DNA of 7,852 nt, taken from positions 1 through 7,852 of the forward strand of contig JBJOQB010000194.1 in assembly GCA_046050125.1 (NCBI GenBank), in the 5' to 3' direction. Made by a program: the position numbers and the translations under genes. Below the pieces are notes generated by a model. The model was not told the DNA's origin. It ran no database searches and was given only the letters and a program-made list of their open reading frames with translations. Shown in pieces: positions 5,860 through 7,852 of this stretch. This DNA is from JAHFQJ01 sp046050125. GTDB taxonomy: Bacteria > Pseudomonadota > Gammaproteobacteria > Burkholderiales > Burkholderiaceae. Position 1 is the first letter of the stretch. The number at the start of each line of letters is the position of its first letter.

Positions 5860-6141
5860 TTACATATGTGCAGATGACCAATGACTGTTTTTACATTCAT
5901 ATGAGCAAAACTTTTTATTACCCCAAAAATGATTATGACTACATCTGTAAGCAGGCTCTCCCTCTTACTTGTCTCCACACCAATCACAACTAAATGATTT
6001 AGTTGACGGTTTAGATATTAAATTAGCATGATTTCCATAAACTTGTTTTTTTCCATCATCAATTGAATTTCCATCATGTGATGAAAAGCTTGCTCTAGAT
6101 GTAGCATGTAATGGGTTAGAATATGTTTGAACACTTCTCAT
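5860..6141 (-). pseudogene. Small zinc-finger-like protein gene interrupted by an in-frame TAA
   Basis: The minus strand has an extended -10 (6191-6199), a Shine-Dalgarno (AAGGA, five to six bases before the ATG) and an ATG at 6141. Then come 58 open codons, a TAA at codon 59 (5965-5967), and 34 more codons in the same frame to a second TAA at 5860-5862. Reading through, the protein would have 93 residues. The first half is Ser/His/Asn-rich. The second half holds CDWCG (Cys52, Cys55), CSHNH (Cys67, His69, His71), FCSYEC (Cys79, Cys83) and His87, a zinc-ribbon or treble-clef-like layout. The TAA falls between the first and later metal pairs, so the 58-residue product cannot form the site. Readthrough, or a sequencing error at one base (CAA, GAA or AAA originally), cannot be excluded. 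I do not recognise a family. Confidence 0.6.
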
Positions 6142-6190
6142 AATAATCCTTAAAATTTAAATTAATTTGTTTGTTCTTTTGTGATAGATG

Positions 6191-6199
6191 ATTATATCA
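6191..6199 (-). promoter_or_regulatory. Extended -10 promoter of the interrupted zinc-finger-like gene
   Basis: The minus strand reads TGATATAAT, an extended -10. It would start transcription near 6184, about 43 bases before the ATG at 6141. No good -35 is seen. The site is part of the small palindrome ATGAT-TAT-ATCAT. Confidence 0.45.
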
Positions 6200-6215
6200 T
6201 AATATCTTTGATTTA

Positions 6216-6674
6216 TTACTTAATCCCTGCAACTTCTAATATTTGAATTGCTTCCGTATGTGGAATTTTATTTTCTTTAGTATAATCATCAAGTACTTTA
6301 CTAATTTTTTTACAAAAATCTTGCCATTCGCCTTTTGTTAAAGCTCGGTAATCTGTCCCTGATTTAAATTTTCCATACATTTCATCTAGCATATCTTGCA
6401 AATGACTTTTTACATCTTGAGTTATATCTACATATTGAATGGCAAAGTAAATATCATTTAATTGTTTGCTTTGAGCATCACAAATACCCTTACTAATTAA
6501 TGATTTTAATTCTTTGGTAGATGTAGCAGGCAGACTAAAAATAACTGATTGTGCTAAACGAGCATCATCAATGCTAGAAATTGACTCAATTGTTGCTATA
6601 GGCGCAAAACTAGAGCCAAATTTTTTGCTAGAATAAAGTTTATTAAACTTGTGTGAGTAGTGATATATACTCTT
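6216..6674 (-). pseudogene. 3' remnant of an unknown gene with no usable start codon
   Basis: The frame ending at 6216 stays open upstream for 152 codons, to a TAA at 6675-6677. Across that length there is no ATG or GTG, and the only TTG (6401) lacks a Shine-Dalgarno and would leave just 61 residues. In DNA this A+T-rich a 152-codon open frame is very unlikely by chance, so it is real coding sequence. Its upstream end overlaps the last 32 bases of the glycosyltransferase gene in another frame. This fits a gene that lost its 5' part when the junction with the glycosyltransferase formed. The visible peptide is soluble and mostly helical by composition (ATIESISSIDDARLAQSVIF, then KSHLQDMLDEMYGKF, ending ILEVAGIK). 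I recognise no family. A rare start codon (ATT or ATA) coupled to glycosyltransferase translation is the main alternative. Confidence 0.55.
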
Positions 6675-7755
6675 TTATTACATTGCTATCAGAGAAATTT
6701 TCTATAACATGATTTCTTGCATTAATACCCATAGTTTGTTTTGCATTAGAATCTAAATTTATAAATTTATCTAAACATAAAACTAAATCATCAATATTTT
6801 TTGCACTACATAAATAGCCATTATATTCATGTTTGACAACTTCTCTGCACCCTGATACATCGCTAGCAATTAATGGCTTTTGCATGCTTGCACCTTCTAA
6901 TAAAGTGCGAGGTATGCCTTCTGCATAGCTTGGAAGTACAATACAATCACTATTTTGGATATAACCACGTACATCATCTGTCGTACCAAGATAGTTAATA
7001 AAACCTTGATTATGCCATTGCATAATTTGCTCTTTGCTAATTCCATTTGGATTTTGCTCATCGCAAGCACCTAGTAAATTAAAGCTTACATTTGTGTCAT
7101 ATTTTTGTTTTAGGATTTTGGCACTTTCTATGTATTCAACAATACCCTTATCTTTTAGCATTCTTGCTATGAGCAGAAAGCTTGTGGTTGTTTGTTGTAG
7201 CTTAAATTTGGTTTGAGGTGCAAAAAAGTTTGTATCTATTCCTTCGCCAGCCAATAATTTTGCTTTACAAGCAGGAATAATATCACATTCTACAAATTTA
7301 TTTAAGTCGTCATTATTTAAAAAATAAATATATTTTGCATATTTTAAAGAATATTTATATAAAATTTTAGCAACTGTAGTTACCCAATTTTGTTTTATAA
7401 ATACAGAACCTAAGCCTGTAGTTACAGCAATGCTGTTTTTTATGCCTGCAAATTTTGCAGCTATGCTACCGTAAATATTAGGTTTTATCGTGTAATGAAA
7501 AATAAAATCAGGCTTAATTTGTCGATAAATTTTATATAAATTATATGTGAGCATGCTATCAGATATTGGGCTTGTGCCTTGTCTTTGCATTTTAATATCT
7601 ATGCAATTGCAACCCATTGATTGTAAATTTATAACTTTATCATCAAATGGTGCAATCACAGTTACTTTATGCCCTTGTTCTAACAAATAACTTAATATAT
7701 TTTTACGAAAATTATATACACTCCAAGCAGTGTTAGCGACAAATGCAATATGCAT
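6643..7755 (-). CDS. Glycosyltransferase, GT4 family (GT-B fold)
   Basis: GT4 enzymes transfer a sugar from a nucleotide donor with retention of configuration. This one has no membrane segment and probably works at the cytoplasmic face of the membrane on a lipid-linked glycan (O antigen, capsule or protein glycan). From the ATG at 7755 it has 370 residues, normal for the family. The N-terminal domain opens MHIAFVANTAWSVYNFRK. The C-terminal domain holds EGIDTNFF (171-178), ARMLKDKG (197-204, with the basic donor-binding residues), and the E-x7-E motif from Glu279 to Glu287 in YAEGIPRTLLEGA. The wording resembles PglA/CapM-type enzymes, but donor and acceptor cannot be named. In-frame starts at 7791 (ATG) and 7809 (GTG) exist. 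7755 is chosen because it begins at the conserved first strand and lies downstream of the predicted transcription start. None has a Shine-Dalgarno. Confidence 0.9.
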   Translation of the reverse strand: MHIAFVANTAWSVYNFRKNILSYLLEQGHKVTVIAPFDDKVINLQSMGCNCIDIKMQRQGTSPISDSMLTYNLYKIYRQIKPDFIFHYTIKPNIYGSIAAKFAGIKNSIAVTTGLGSVFIKQNWVTTVAKILYKYSLKYAKYIYFLNNDDLNKFVECDIIPACKAKLLAGEGIDTNFFAPQTKFKLQQTTTSFLLIARMLKDKGIVEYIESAKILKQKYDTNVSFNLLGACDEQNPNGISKEQIMQWHNQGFINYLGTTDDVRGYIQNSDCIVLPSYAEGIPRTLLEGASMQKPLIASDVSGCREVVKHEYNGYLCSAKNIDDLVLCLDKFINLDSNAKQTMGINARNHVIENFSDSNVIKEYISLLTQV

Positions 7756-7760
7756 AAATG

Positions 7761-7812
7761 ATTGTGGATAATTAGTTTTTTTATGCTCCATTATATGATA
7801 AATATCCACAAT
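7761..7812. repeat. 10-bp perfect inverted repeat around the glycosyltransferase promoter
   Basis: ATTGTGGATA (7761-7770) and TATCCACAAT (7803-7812) are perfect complements 32 bases apart. They flank the predicted -10 and the start of transcription. Extending by a base, the left arm gives a DnaA-box word (TTATCCACA, minus strand, 7763-7771) and the right arm a one-mismatch version (ATATCCACA, 7802-7810). It may be an operator or coincidence. Confidence 0.4.
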
Positions 7813-7819
7813 TTGTCAT
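7790..7819 (-). promoter_or_regulatory. Probable sigma-70 promoter of the glycosyltransferase
   Basis: On the minus strand ATGACA (7814-7819, five of six matches) and TATAAT (7790-7795, perfect) are separated by 18 bases. Transcription would begin near 7783, leaving a leader of about 28 bases before the ATG at 7755. The ATG at 7791 and GTG at 7809 would be excluded from this transcript. Confidence 0.55.
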
Positions 7820-7852
7820 ATATCTAAATAATAATTTCTCGTCATATTGTTG

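Noticed and set aside
7034..7216. Plus-strand open frame of 60 codons
   Set aside because: It is wholly opposite the glycosyltransferase gene, with no ribosome site or family match.
1..7852. tRNA, rRNA, CRISPR array or complete defence/secretion system
   Set aside because: I saw no regularly spaced repeats, tRNA-like cloverleaf or rRNA wording, and no group of genes forming such a system.

Overview
The window is strongly A+T-rich and bacterial. The GrpE and CTC-type bL25 proteins read most like Betaproteobacteria (Burkholderiales-like wording in the GrpE C-terminal domain and in the L25 TL5 domain). The base composition is far more A+T-rich than is usual for that class. Together with an insertion-sequence end, a gene fragment without a start, and a small gene broken by a stop codon, this suggests a host-associated or genome-reducing lineage. 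That placement is inference from protein wording only.

Layout, left to right. Positions 1 to about 120 hold the 5' end of an IS1-like element on the minus strand, whose insertion appears to cut the 3' end of a small gene (91-282). Next comes bL25 (446-1012, minus) with an extended -10 promoter and a downstream hairpin terminator. A 168-residue cysteine-containing exported or membrane-anchored protein of unknown function (1198-1704, plus) is bracketed by three copies of a TGTACA-centred repeat. A probable two-gene minus-strand unit follows: a membrane-bound lytic transglycosylase with two LysM domains (mltD, 2279-4141) and a small three-helix membrane protein (1801-2244). The 4157-4486 gap holds the mltD promoter and one copy of a palindromic 'GTCATTCCC...' type dispersed repeat. 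grpE (4487-5020, minus) has a heat-shock (sigma-32-like) promoter and is divergent from a proline-rich periplasmic protein (5103-5795, plus), whose last codons double as an intrinsic terminator.

The right end is eroded. A small zinc-finger-like gene (5860-6141, minus) has promoter, Shine-Dalgarno and start intact but carries an in-frame TAA between its metal-binding pairs. A 152-codon open frame (6216-6674, minus) has no ATG or GTG start and overlaps the end of a GT4 glycosyltransferase (6643-7755, minus) that probably builds a surface glycan.

The recognisable genes serve core functions: ribosome, heat-shock chaperone, peptidoglycan turnover and surface sugar transfer. I do not see a complete new multi-gene system. 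The points most worth following up are the two decayed genes, the repeat-bracketed cysteine protein, the heat-shock promoter and the dispersed palindromes.
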